Shown: piece after piece, positions 8,388 to 16,509 of the stretch
Layout: the number at the start of each line of letters is the position of its first letter
Numbering within the stretch: position 1 is the first letter of the stretch
Assembly (NCBI GenBank): GCA_016294075.1
Contig: JAEDCQ010000024.1
Span: 1-20,547, forward strand
Direction: 5' to 3'
From: Lachnospiraceae bacterium
Lineage (GTDB): Bacteria; Bacillota; Clostridia; Lachnospirales; Lachnospiraceae
Length of the DNA: 20,547 nt
Position numbers and translations under genes: made by a program
Notes under the pieces: generated by a model
Told to the model about the DNA's origin: nothing
Databases searched by the model: none
What the model saw: only the letters and a program-made list of their open reading frames with translations

Positions 8388-10148
8388 CTATGGAAGCCGG
8401 TAATATTCCCGAAGACGTTTTACCTCTTCCACATAAGTTGTGTTATCCTTGCTGGAAATCACATCCTGATATTCATGTGTATCAAAACTATCCTCATTTA
8501 TTTGCAGCAGGCAGATTGCAATGTTGGAGCAATGGTCAGATACTCTTTCATAATTTGTTGTAATATCCGAAAGAACAAATCCCATTTCAATCGTACACTT
8601 ACCCTTGCGAAGACGTTTGATATGACGCTTCTTCATCTCTTCACTCAGGTAATCGATATTTTCTTCCATTGGTTCTACCTTTTTAGCAAGGTTCAAATCT
8701 TCATCACAGAATACCTTTATTGCCGTATCTAAAATATCAGTAACAGCCTGTGTAAAAATCACAAGCTCTTCCTGCGCCTTCTTAGAGAAGGATGCATCTT
8801 TTTCATACATCTCTCGCGCAGATGCCATAATATTTACAGAATGATCGGAAATTCGTTCAAAATCACCGATACAATGCAGTAAAATCGAAATCTCCTGACT
8901 GTCCTTTGAAGACATATGATGTCCGTTAATCTTCACAAGATAAGAACCCAATTCGTCTTCATAACGGTCAACCAAATCCTCTAATTCCCTTACCTTTTGA
9001 GCCTTTTTTTCATCATATTCAGTAAGCAGTCCCATAGCTAAAAGCATACCATCTCTTGCATGCTTTGCCATATCCACTGCTGCATTCTTACACATTTCAA
9101 GAGCAAGTGCCGGTCTGTCCAAAAAAATAGGGTCCAAAATCTGGATTTTGCGGGAATCCTCTTTTTCCGCTTCTGTTAAAGGTAATGTCATATAGACCAT
9201 TTTTTCCAATACACTTGTAAAAGGAAAAATAATGAGCAACATTATAACATTAAATGCTGTATGGATAACCGCTACTCCGACTGCACTAGCAGAATCTGTC
9301 ATAAAAGAAAAATTGAAACATCCGTTCAGAATGTAAAACGGAATCATAAAGAATGCAACTTTCATAAAGTTATAATATAAATGTATCAAAGCAGTTCTTT
9401 TTGCATTCCTACTGGAACCTGCACCGGAAATCATCGCAGTTACACATGTTCCGATATTCTGCCCCATGATAATTGGAATAGCAGTCGCATAACTTACCGC
9501 ACCGGACATACAAAGAGCCTGCAGTACACCGATAGACGCGGAAGAAGACTGAATTACTGCCGTAAAAACAAGACCAACCAGCATACCGAGAATAGGATTA
9601 GAGAATTTTAACAGGAGATTTCGGAATTCAGGCACATTTGCAAGCGGCTTTACCGCACCGGACATCATCTCCATACCAAACATGAGTACAGCAAAGCCAA
9701 TCATTATGGTTGCTGCATTTTTATGCTTTTCCTTTTTAGAGGCCATATGGATTGCCACACCGGCCATGGCAAAAACAGGGGAGAAAGAAGTAGGCTTTAA
9801 CAATTCAAATATAATGCCGGTTCCGCTCATTTCCGCCAAGCTTAGAATCCATGCCGTAATAGTAGTACCGACGTTTGCACCTAAAATAACGCCCACAGCC
9901 CTGGATAAACTCATAATACCGGAGCTTACAAAGCCGACCACCATAACTGTAGTTGCCGAAGAGGATTGAATAACCGCAGTTACTCCGGCACCTAATAATA
10001 CTGCAAGAAGCTTATTGGACGTCAGTTTCTCCAGAATAATTTCCAGTTTACCACCGGAGGCTTTCTTTAAACCGTCTCCTAAGACCTCCATTCCGTATAA
10101 GAACAGCGCAAGTCCGCCAATCATTGTTAACAACCCAAAGATATCCAT
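8388..10148 (-). CDS. Na/Pi cotransporter family protein with PhoU domain (copy 1)
   Basis: The 586-residue protein belongs to the NptA/PNaS (SLC34-like) family, which imports phosphate with sodium. Two inverted hydrophobic repeats carry the family QSSSATT (61-67) and QSSSASI (200-206) motifs, and GANVGTT and GQNIGTC match the substrate-path loops. From about 345 to 560 comes a cytoplasmic helical PhoU domain with metal-site motifs DFERISDH and NYERVSDH. It is a close paralogue of the product of the next gene upstream, with long identical stretches such as TAVIQSSSATTVMVVGFV and GKCTIEMGFVLSD. No clear forward promoter is seen in the 173-bp gap, so it may be read through from its paralogue. 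Confidence 0.93.
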   Translation of the reverse strand: MDIFGLLTMIGGLALFLYGMEVLGDGLKKASGGKLEIILEKLTSNKLLAVLLGAGVTAVIQSSSATTVMVVGFVSSGIMSLSRAVGVILGANVGTTITAWILSLAEMSGTGIIFELLKPTSFSPVFAMAGVAIHMASKKEKHKNAATIMIGFAVLMFGMEMMSGAVKPLANVPEFRNLLLKFSNPILGMLVGLVFTAVIQSSSASIGVLQALCMSGAVSYATAIPIIMGQNIGTCVTAMISGAGSSRNAKRTALIHLYYNFMKVAFFMIPFYILNGCFNFSFMTDSASAVGVAVIHTAFNVIMLLIIFPFTSVLEKMVYMTLPLTEAEKEDSRKIQILDPIFLDRPALALEMCKNAAVDMAKHARDGMLLAMGLLTEYDEKKAQKVRELEDLVDRYEDELGSYLVKINGHHMSSKDSQEISILLHCIGDFERISDHSVNIMASAREMYEKDASFSKKAQEELVIFTQAVTDILDTAIKVFCDEDLNLAKKVEPMEENIDYLSEEMKKRHIKRLRKGKCTIEMGFVLSDITTNYERVSDHCSNIAICLLQINEDSFDTHEYQDVISSKDNTTYVEEVKRLREYYRLP

Positions 10149-10192
10149 ATTTTTCTCCTATTGTGCAGGTGTGTCTTTTTCGTAAGACTTAT

Positions 10193-10209
10193 TTTACATA
10201 AATTTTACA
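10193..10209 (+). promoter_or_regulatory. Partial Pho-box-like repeat in reversed orientation
   Basis: Two TTTACA hexamers at 10193-10198 and 10204-10209 are in 11-bp register, but they read on the plus strand, against the direction of both flanking cotransporter genes. The 17-bp core TTTACATAAATTTTACA is identical to the one before the upstream paralogue, where it reads on the minus strand. No good -10 follows on plus. It may be a PhoP repression site, a site for looping, or a decayed inverted copy. Confidence 0.45.
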
Positions 10210-10321
10210 CTGTCAGAAACATTCTACACTATTTGAGTAAAATTTGGTATATCTATTTTCCCGGTTCGTTAAGATTTACCTATAACAATCTGTCCTGTTC
10301 CCTGTATTCGTTCAAAATCAC

Positions 10322-12094
10322 CTATGGTAACACATATATTTCTTTATATTTATTGTATTGTTCATTAAATATTTCATTATGCTTCATATCTTTTAGATAT
10401 TCATGCGTATCATAACCGTCTTCTTTTACCTGCATCAGACATACTGCAATATTGGAGCAATGATCAGATATTCTTTCATAGCTTGTTATTACATCCGATA
10501 GAACAAATCCCATCTCAATGGTACATTTTCCTTTTTGCAGTCTTTTCACATGACGCTTCTTAACTTCTGTCTGTAGATAATCGATTACCTCTTCTAACGG
10601 CTCTACCAGTTCAGCCCTTGAAATATCTTCTTCTTCAAATACAGCAAAAGAAACCTCTACAATATCTCTTACTGCCTGAGTGAAAACAGCCAATTCCTCT
10701 CTAGCTTTTTTTGAGAAACGCTGTCCCTTTTCAATCATCTCTCCGGAAGACTCCACAAGGTTTACGGCATGGTCGGAAATCCGTTCAAAATCACTTAAAC
10801 AGTGAAGAATAATTGATAATTCATGGCTGTCTTTTTCGGAGAGATGCTGTTGGCTTAACTTTACCATGTATGTTCCCAGCTCATCCTCATACCGATCAAT
10901 TTCATTCTCTAACTGTTTTACACGTTCTGCCTTTTTTGCATCGTATTCTGTAATAATATCCATTGCAGTAAAAATAGCCTCTTGCGTCAGCCTACACATA
11001 TTTTTTGCGACACGCCGGCAATACTCTGTCGCGAGACCCGGTGTATCCAGAAAACGAATATCCAATAATCTGAAATCCTTTTCTGCCTCGGACTCTCTCT
11101 CTGTCTTTGCCTCTGCGGCATCATCACGAATGGTAATGCATGCTAATTTCTCCAATACATCTGAAAAAGGAAGAAGAATAATAGTCGCCGTCAGATTAAA
11201 TATACTGTGAGCAACTGCGATACCCGCTGCATTGGCAGAATTTTTCATAAAACCAAACTCTACGAACAGGTTAATACTATAAAATACAACCATAAATAAA
11301 ATAGTCCCTATCAGATTAAAATACAGATGTACCAACGCAGCTCTTTTAGCATTTTTTGAAGCTCCGATTGAGGACATGATTGCTGTAATACAGGTGCCGA
11401 TATTCTGCCCCATGATAATCGGAATTGCGGCGGCATAGCTTACTGAGCCGGTAACACATAATGCCTGTAAAATACCAACCGATGCCGAAGATGACTGAAT
11501 AATGGCAGTTAAAACAGTTCCTGCCATCATTCCCAAAAACGGATTTGTAAACATAGTCAGAATATGGGTGAATTCCGGAACATCGGCAAGCGGCTTAACT
11601 GCTACACTCATCATATCCATACCGGTCATTAGTATAGAAAATCCAACCAGAATCATACCTATATCCTTAACCTTTTCCCTTTTTGAAAATAAGATATAGG
11701 CAACACCGATAATTGCCAGAACCGGAGAAAACGAAGATGGCTTTAATAGCTTTATGAGAAAATTCTCACTTTCAATCCCGCTTAAACTAAGTATCCACGA
11801 AGTAACTGTTGTGCCGATGTTGGCACCCATGATAATTCCTACAGCCTGCGATAATTTCATGACTCCGGAATTTACAAAGCCCACTACCATTACAGTAGTT
11901 GCCGAGGATGACTGAATTACTGCCGTCACACCGGTACCGAGCAGAACCGCTTTGATTGGATTGGATGTCAGTTTCTCCAAAATCTTCTCCAGACGCCCGC
12001 CGGATGTTTTTGAGAGGCCTTCTCCCATGGCGTGCATGCCAAAAAGGAATAATGCAAGCCCTCCTATCATTGATAAAACATTAAATATATCCAT
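10322..12094 (-). CDS. Na/Pi cotransporter family protein with PhoU domain (copy 2)
   Basis: The 590-residue paralogue of the next gene shares its domain order: two QSSSA repeats (61-65 and about 200-204), the GANIGTT and GQNIGTC loops, and a C-terminal PhoU domain with DFERISDH and SYERISDH. Similarity runs end to end; divergence is largest in the loop between transport and PhoU domains, where this copy has a charged insert (AAEAKTERESEAEKD). The start codon matches the paralogue's MDIF start. It has its own PhoP-type promoter (12131-12193), so it is probably induced at low phosphate together with pst. Family members can be importers, and some PhoU-fused members have been linked to phosphate export; direction cannot be read from sequence. 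Confidence 0.93.
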   Translation of the reverse strand: MDIFNVLSMIGGLALFLFGMHAMGEGLSKTSGGRLEKILEKLTSNPIKAVLLGTGVTAVIQSSSATTVMVVGFVNSGVMKLSQAVGIIMGANIGTTVTSWILSLSGIESENFLIKLLKPSSFSPVLAIIGVAYILFSKREKVKDIGMILVGFSILMTGMDMMSVAVKPLADVPEFTHILTMFTNPFLGMMAGTVLTAIIQSSSASVGILQALCVTGSVSYAAAIPIIMGQNIGTCITAIMSSIGASKNAKRAALVHLYFNLIGTILFMVVFYSINLFVEFGFMKNSANAAGIAVAHSIFNLTATIILLPFSDVLEKLACITIRDDAAEAKTERESEAEKDFRLLDIRFLDTPGLATEYCRRVAKNMCRLTQEAIFTAMDIITEYDAKKAERVKQLENEIDRYEDELGTYMVKLSQQHLSEKDSHELSIILHCLSDFERISDHAVNLVESSGEMIEKGQRFSKKAREELAVFTQAVRDIVEVSFAVFEEEDISRAELVEPLEEVIDYLQTEVKKRHVKRLQKGKCTIEMGFVLSDVITSYERISDHCSNIAVCLMQVKEDGYDTHEYLKDMKHNEIFNEQYNKYKEIYVLP

Positions 12095-12130
12095 ATCAGT
12101 TACTCCCTCTGACTGTTCTTAGTCACAATC

Positions 12131-12193
12131 ATATAACAGGTTTTTCTTTTACAAAATCAAAACAGGGTAAGCCCTGTGTAAAATTTATGTAAA
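12131..12193 (-). promoter_or_regulatory. PhoP-type promoter (Pho box) of cotransporter copy 2
   Basis: Read on the minus strand, hexamers TTTACA (12188-12193), TTTACA (12177-12182), CTTACC (12166-12171) and TTGATT (12155-12160) start exactly 11 bp apart. TTGATT acts as the -35 and TTATAT (12131-12136) as the -10 with 18 bp between. The arrangement resembles the repeated TTAACA-like PhoP sites of Bacillus and is nearly the same as that before pstS. Confidence 0.8.
12152..12177 (-). terminator. Weak terminator or attenuator behind phoU, inside the Pho box
   Basis: On the minus strand ACAGGG-CTTA-CCCTGT (12162-12177) forms a 6-bp stem with a 4-nt loop, followed by TTTGATTTTG. It lies about 70 nt past the phoU stop and would partly end the pst transcript. 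The hairpin covers the third PhoP hexamer, so the same bases may serve both signals. Confidence 0.45.
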
Positions 12194-12247
12194 ATCATAA
12201 ATGTCCACTGTCATTTCTGATATCAATATATATCGTTTCCCCAAATT

Positions 12248-12895
12248 CTATACCATTTCTCCCTCTGTTCTGAAAATTTGCCATTTTGCGATATTGACAG
12301 CATGGTCTCCTATCTTTTCCAGATACTTTGCAACTATCAGCATATCAATATATTCATCTTCTTTATCATGCTCTTCTTTTAAACCGTTAATGATATCATA
12401 CTTTACTTTATTAAACAGATTATCTACAATATCATCATCATTGATAATCTGTCCGGATGCTTTTGTATCGGAATGTACAAAAGCTTTAATTGCATTTTCA
12501 AACAACTCATTTGCCGCTGCCGTCATGCCGTCCAAATGAACAGAATAGTTTTTAAACTCCCTCATATTATTCCTTAATACCAATTCTCCTATATCAACGG
12601 CGTGATCTCCGACCCTCTCAATATCTGACACTATTTTCAGTACAGCGGATATCATCCGCAAATCGGTTGCAACAGGCTGCTGCTTTGTAATTACTTTTAA
12701 GCATTGGCTCTCTATTTTTTTCTTCATATCATAAAAGCATTTCTCATTTTTTATGATATTATCAATTGTTTCTATATCCTTTACGGGAATTGCTGCATAT
12801 AAGTCGCGATAAGTAGCCAGAACCATCCGGCCCATACCTTCTATCTGAGACTGCAATTCTTTTAATTCCTTTTCAAATACCTCTCTGGGTGCCAT
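12248..12895 (-). CDS. phoU: Phosphate signalling protein PhoU
   Basis: The 215-residue all-helical protein has the two PhoU repeats, each with an E/DxxxD metal motif: DIERVGDHAVDI and YLEKIGDHAVNI. PhoU links the activity of the Pst transporter to the PhoR kinase, keeping the regulon off when phosphate is plentiful. A strong AGGGAG lies 5 nt before the ATG. It starts 18 bp after pstB, in the usual pstSCAB-phoU order. It is the third PhoU domain encoded in this locus, the other two being fused to the cotransporters. Confidence 0.95.
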   Translation of the reverse strand: MAPREVFEKELKELQSQIEGMGRMVLATYRDLYAAIPVKDIETIDNIIKNEKCFYDMKKKIESQCLKVITKQQPVATDLRMISAVLKIVSDIERVGDHAVDIGELVLRNNMREFKNYSVHLDGMTAAANELFENAIKAFVHSDTKASGQIINDDDIVDNLFNKVKYDIINGLKEEHDKEDEYIDMLIVAKYLEKIGDHAVNIAKWQIFRTEGEMV

Positions 12896-12913
12896 TTCTT
12901 CTCCCTCGCTTTA

Positions 12914-13672
12914 TCAACCAAATCTTCCTGTTACGTAATCTTCCGTTCGTTTATCTCTCGGATTTGAGAAAATAGTTTCTGTCGAATCAAATTCCACAAC
13001 TTCTCCAACCAGAAAAAAAGCTGTTTCATCTGAGATTCTGGCAGCCTGCTGCATATTATGGGTTACGATGACTACAGTATATTTTTGTTTCAGACTTTCC
13101 ATTAAATCCTCTATCTTTGTTGTAGAAATAGGATCAAGAGCGGATGTCGGTTCATCCATTAATAAAATTTTCGGTTCTACTGCAAGGGCTCTGGCGATAC
13201 ATAATCTTTGCTGCTGCCCGCCCGATAATCCGAGTGCCGATTTTTTCAAGCGATCCTTTACCTCATCAAAAATTGCTGCATCCCGTAAGCTTTTTTCTAC
13301 AATCTCATCCAACCTTTTTTTATCCTTCAATCCATGAATTCGGGGACCATATGCAATATTGTCATATATGCTCATCGGAAACGGGTTCGGCTGCTGAAAT
13401 ACCATACCTACTTTTTTTCGCAGCAGGGTTGTATCTACTCCCGGAGCATAAATATCCTCTCCGTCAATTGTAATCAGACCTTCAATCTTTGCACTGGGAA
13501 CCAAATCCTGCATACGGTTCAAGGTCTTTAAAAAAGTGGATTTACCACATCCCGATGGTCCGATTAATGCCGTAACGGCATTGCTTCTTACCTGCATGTT
13601 GATATCTTTAAGCACATGATGGTCCCCAAAATGCAAATTCAGATGCTCTACTTTAATCTTTGTTTTTTCCAT
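12914..13672 (-). CDS. pstB: Phosphate ABC transporter ATP-binding protein
   Basis: The 252-residue ATPase powers PstCA. Walker A is GPSGCGKST (about 38-46), the Q-loop is at FQQP (about 92-95), the signature is LSGGQQQR (149-156) and Walker B is ILLMDEP (169-175), followed by the switch histidine in VTHNMQQ. NRMQDLVP and QQPNPFPMSIYDN are typical of PstB rather than other ABC ATPases. I choose the ATG at 13672 because GGAG lies 5 nt before it; an in-frame ATG at 13690 has a poor site. The gene overlaps the end of pstA by 20 bp, so translation is coupled. Confidence 0.95.
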   Translation of the reverse strand: MEKTKIKVEHLNLHFGDHHVLKDINMQVRSNAVTALIGPSGCGKSTFLKTLNRMQDLVPSAKIEGLITIDGEDIYAPGVDTTLLRKKVGMVFQQPNPFPMSIYDNIAYGPRIHGLKDKKRLDEIVEKSLRDAAIFDEVKDRLKKSALGLSGGQQQRLCIARALAVEPKILLMDEPTSALDPISTTKIEDLMESLKQKYTVVIVTHNMQQAARISDETAFFLVGEVVEFDSTETIFSNPRDKRTEDYVTGRFG

Positions 13673-14507
13673 AGTTACTCCATTTTCCAATCAGCACTTT
13701 TGTTAACAAATTAATAAAAAATACAATTACCAATAATACTACCGCTATGCCAAATGCCACATCATACTTTGCCTTCGCCATACTCAGATATAATTCAATC
13801 GTAAGGGTTCCCCCCGATTCCAATATCTTTGAAAAAAATCCTTTCATACTGTTGGGAAGAAGATAACCGCTTCCGGCAGTGAATAATAATGCTGCGGACT
13901 CCCCAACAATACGCCCTATGGCTAAAATGACACCGGTAATAATTCCGGGCATCGCAGACGGAAGTAAGATGGTACGAATCATATACCATTTTGTGGCTCC
14001 GATTCCGATTGCGCCCTGCCTGTAGCTATCGGGAACCGTTTTTAATGCCTCACGCGTATTTCCGATGATTAAGGGAAGAATCATCAACGTTAATGTCAGA
14101 GCCCCTGTCAAAATAGAATAACCAAGTTCCATTACAGAGCCGAAGAAAATCATTCCGAATAATCCAAAAAGAATAGAAGGTATGCCCGATAAAGTCTGTG
14201 TTGTAAATTCTACCATCCTCACAAACGGACCTTTTTTTGCATATTCATTTAAATATATGGCTGAGCCTATCCCGATTGGTGTCGCAATCAGCAACGTAAG
14301 AACCACTATGTAAATGGTGTTTAAAATATTACCCGCAATTCCTTCCGTATCTTTCAGAGTACTTTTTACCTGAGTTAAGAATCCCCAATTAATCACTCCG
14401 ATGCCTTTTGCAAAAACATAAACAATAATACCGATTAAAAGGAGCACGGAAAAAGCTGCAGCCAGATAAATAAGGAACAATAAAAGCGCATCTTTTTGTT
14501 TACGCAT
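13653..14507 (-). CDS. pstA: Phosphate ABC transporter permease PstA
   Basis: The 284-residue protein has about six membrane segments. It carries the binding-protein-dependent permease EAA-type loop near EALKTVPDSYRQGAIGIGATKW, which contacts PstB, and the PstA-like TQTLSGIPSILFGLFG. It forms the membrane channel with PstC. Its ATG overlaps the pstC stop by 8 bp (ATGCGTAA), and its own end overlaps pstB, which indicates tight coupling. Confidence 0.94.
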   Translation of the reverse strand: MRKQKDALLLFLIYLAAAFSVLLLIGIIVYVFAKGIGVINWGFLTQVKSTLKDTEGIAGNILNTIYIVVLTLLIATPIGIGSAIYLNEYAKKGPFVRMVEFTTQTLSGIPSILFGLFGMIFFGSVMELGYSILTGALTLTLMILPLIIGNTREALKTVPDSYRQGAIGIGATKWYMIRTILLPSAMPGIITGVILAIGRIVGESAALLFTAGSGYLLPNSMKGFFSKILESGGTLTIELYLSMAKAKYDVAFGIAVVLLVIVFFINLLTKVLIGKWSNYGKNKD

Positions 14508-15438
14508 CCATATTTCCTCCTTTTTTGATAATTCTTTCCATCAAAATATTGATAATCATTATAAACACAAAAAGGATTAAACCTATCGTAAACAAAACTT
14601 CTCTATGCAAATCGCTCGCATATCCCATCTCACTTACCAATGCAGTTGTTAAAAACCGAACAGAATTGAACGGGAGCGGAAGATTAACACTGCTGCCCGA
14701 TACAAGCGTGATTGCCATGGCTTCCCCGATTGCACGTCCGACACCCAGCATAATGGCTGCAAAAATACCGGATTTTGCCGCCGGCAGTATTACATGAAAA
14801 ATTGTCTGCATATGTGTCGCACCCAATGCAAGCGAAGAACTTTTTAAGCTTGGATGTACCGCACGAATTGCTGTCTCGCTCATATTGATAACTGTCGGGA
14901 GAATCATGATTGCCAATACCAGAACTGCCGAAATCAGGTTTGCTCCGCCCGTAAATTGGTGCGTTTCCGAATCCTTAAATAATGCCAGCTCCTGCTTATA
15001 CATTAATGGATTTAAAATCATAATTCCCAAAAGTCCATATATAACGGATGGAATTCCTGCCAGCAGCTCTACTGCCGGTTTTACTACTGCCGCAAGCCTA
15101 TTGGGCGCCGCTTCTGCTAAGAATACTGCCGTCAGAATTCCTATCGGCACTCCGATAAGTACAGCCATAAACGTTCCGACAACAGAGGTCAGAATAACAT
15201 AGAGAATTCCGTATTGTGGTTCGGCTGCCGTAGGCTTCCATACTGTTTCAAACAAAAGCCCTTTAATCCCCACTTTAAACAATGCCGGCATACCATTTAA
15301 AAACATGTATAAAAGGATTGAAAATACTGCCAAAATGGTAAAAGATGCACAGATTGTAAACACAATCTGCGCAATCTCTTCCACGGCGGATTTATTTTGT
15401 TTCCTACCAGAAAGTTTGTTTGTTTCCGCTGTCTTCAT
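14500..15438 (-). CDS. pstC: Phosphate ABC transporter permease PstC
   Basis: The 312-residue protein has about six membrane segments and the PstC-like stretches ELLAGIPSVIYGLLGI, SETAIRAVHPSLKSSSLALG (the EAA loop) and GRAIGEAMAITLVSG. It pairs with PstA to form the phosphate channel. AGAGGA sits 4 nt before the start codon, which comes 14 bp after pstS. The order pstS-C-A-B is the standard one. Confidence 0.94.
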   Translation of the reverse strand: MKTAETNKLSGRKQNKSAVEEIAQIVFTICASFTILAVFSILLYMFLNGMPALFKVGIKGLLFETVWKPTAAEPQYGILYVILTSVVGTFMAVLIGVPIGILTAVFLAEAAPNRLAAVVKPAVELLAGIPSVIYGLLGIMILNPLMYKQELALFKDSETHQFTGGANLISAVLVLAIMILPTVINMSETAIRAVHPSLKSSSLALGATHMQTIFHVILPAAKSGIFAAIMLGVGRAIGEAMAITLVSGSSVNLPLPFNSVRFLTTALVSEMGYASDLHREVLFTIGLILFVFIMIINILMERIIKKGGNMDA

Positions 15439-15452
15439 TTTATCCTCTTTAT

Positions 15453-16382
15453 TTAATCGACGGTGATAAGTCCTACAGATGTAATAACTTCTTTTCCTTC
15501 GTCTGATTTCAGATATTCAAAAAGTGCCTGTACAGCTTCATTCTGCTCTGAAACCTCACCCAATGTAGCCATTACAAACGGTCTGCTTAAGAAATAGCTT
15601 CCTGATTTAATGTTTTCAACTGTAGGCTCCACTTCATCAAGAGCCAATGCTGTTACGGTTTCATCAATTACATCTAATGAAACATATCCGATTGCTCCCT
15701 TAGTAGAAGCGACCTTTGCCATTACTGCTCCTGTGGAATCCAACTCATTTGCATATGCACATGCATCTTCAATTTTCAGTATTTCTTCAAAGGCTCCTCT
15801 TGTACCGGAACCTGCCTCACGGCCAACCACAATTATTACGCCGTCTTCTCCGCCTACTTCACTCCAATTCTTAATTTTACCTGTGTAGATATCAATAAGC
15901 TGCTGTTTTGTAAGTCCGGCAACTGTATTTGTCGGCTCTGTTACAACTGCAATACCATCGATTGCCACAATGTTTTCAACTGCACCGGCTTCTTTTTCAC
16001 TATCCTTTAAAGCTCTGGAAGAATTTCCGATATCTACGCTTTTCGCTGTAAGAGCCTCAATTCCTGCGGAGGAACCTGTAAATTCTGCTGTTACGGTAAC
16101 CTCGGGATATTTTGCCATAAAGCTTTCTGCGACTGCATTTGCCAGTTTCTCCATTGATGTAGAACCTGCCATGGAAATGCTTCCTGATACATTTACTGCC
16201 TGTTCTTCTTCTACTGCAGGTGCCGGTTCTTCTACCGGTTCTACTGCCTGCTCTTCCGCCTTTGCTTCTACAGGCTCATTTACTTCTACAGCCTCTTCCT
16301 TTGCGCCACAGGCCATCAATGTTCCTGCTGCTAAAATTGCTGCTGCCAATACGGCAACTGTTTTAGTCGTTATTTTTTTCAT
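15453..16382 (-). CDS. pstS: Phosphate-binding lipoprotein PstS
   Basis: The protein is about 309 residues from the ATG at 16382. I prefer that start over one 15 codons upstream because AGGAGG lies about 10 nt before it and it begins directly with a signal peptide, MKKITTKTVAVLAAA. A lipobox-like LMAC places the lipidated cysteine near residue 25. A flexible Glu/Ala/Pro/Val linker (about 28-62) follows. The phosphate-binding fold shows AGSTSMEKLANA, TGSSAGIEAL, SRALKDSE and GREAGSGTRGAF. It captures phosphate outside the membrane and hands it to PstCA. It is the first gene of the operon and has its own Pho box. Confidence 0.95.
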   Translation of the reverse strand: MKKITTKTVAVLAAAILAAGTLMACGAKEEAVEVNEPVEAKAEEQAVEPVEEPAPAVEEEQAVNVSGSISMAGSTSMEKLANAVAESFMAKYPEVTVTAEFTGSSAGIEALTAKSVDIGNSSRALKDSEKEAGAVENIVAIDGIAVVTEPTNTVAGLTKQQLIDIYTGKIKNWSEVGGEDGVIIVVGREAGSGTRGAFEEILKIEDACAYANELDSTGAVMAKVASTKGAIGYVSLDVIDETVTALALDEVEPTVENIKSGSYFLSRPFVMATLGEVSEQNEAVQALFEYLKSDEGKEVITSVGLITVD

Positions 16383-16405
16383 AATAAAAAATCCTCCTAT
16401 GTCTG

Positions 16406-16430
16406 CTTTTGTTTCTTTGCAAAACAAAAG
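16406..16430 (-). promoter_or_regulatory. Inverted repeat at the start of the pstS leader
   Basis: A perfect 9-bp inverted repeat, CTTTTGTTT (16406-16414) and AAACAAAAG (16422-16430), lies between the pstS -10 and the ribosome site, roughly covering the expected start of transcription. It could form a 5' leader hairpin or bind a repressor. I cannot choose between these. Confidence 0.35.
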
Positions 16431-16493
16431 ATAACACAGGAGAATTTTTCATGAAATCAATGTGTGGTAAGACTTTTGTAATTTTTTTGTAAA
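16431..16493 (-). promoter_or_regulatory. PhoP-type promoter (Pho box) of pstS
   Basis: On the minus strand TTTACA (16488-16493), ATTACA (16477-16482), CTTACC (16466-16471) and TTGATT (16455-16460) start exactly 11 bp apart. TTGATT serves as the -35, with TGTTAT (16431-16436) as the -10 after 18 bp. Hexamer order and spacing match those before cotransporter copy 2. Confidence 0.82.
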
Positions 16494-16509
16494 AACTTTT
16501 TTTACAAAA
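16485..16509. repeat. AT-only inverted repeat between greA and pstS
   Basis: TTTTGTAAAAA (16485-16495) and TTTTTACAAAA (16499-16509) form a perfect 11-bp inverted repeat with a 3-bp spacer, directly next to the greA stop. One arm contains the outermost PhoP hexamer and the other a mirror copy facing the opposite way. No T-run follows and it is all A/T in the stem except one pair, so it is a poor terminator. Confidence 0.5.

Noticed and set aside
10161..10415. Plus-strand open frame of 84 codons across the gap between the cotransporter genes, next to the plus-oriented Pho repeat
   Set aside because: Tempting because the reversed Pho box could drive it, but there is no ribosome site or -10. 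Half of it is antisense to the cotransporter 3' end and the composition is not protein-like.
13795..13989. Minus-strand open frame of 64 codons inside pstA
   Set aside because: It is an alternative frame within a well-supported permease gene, without its own start signals.
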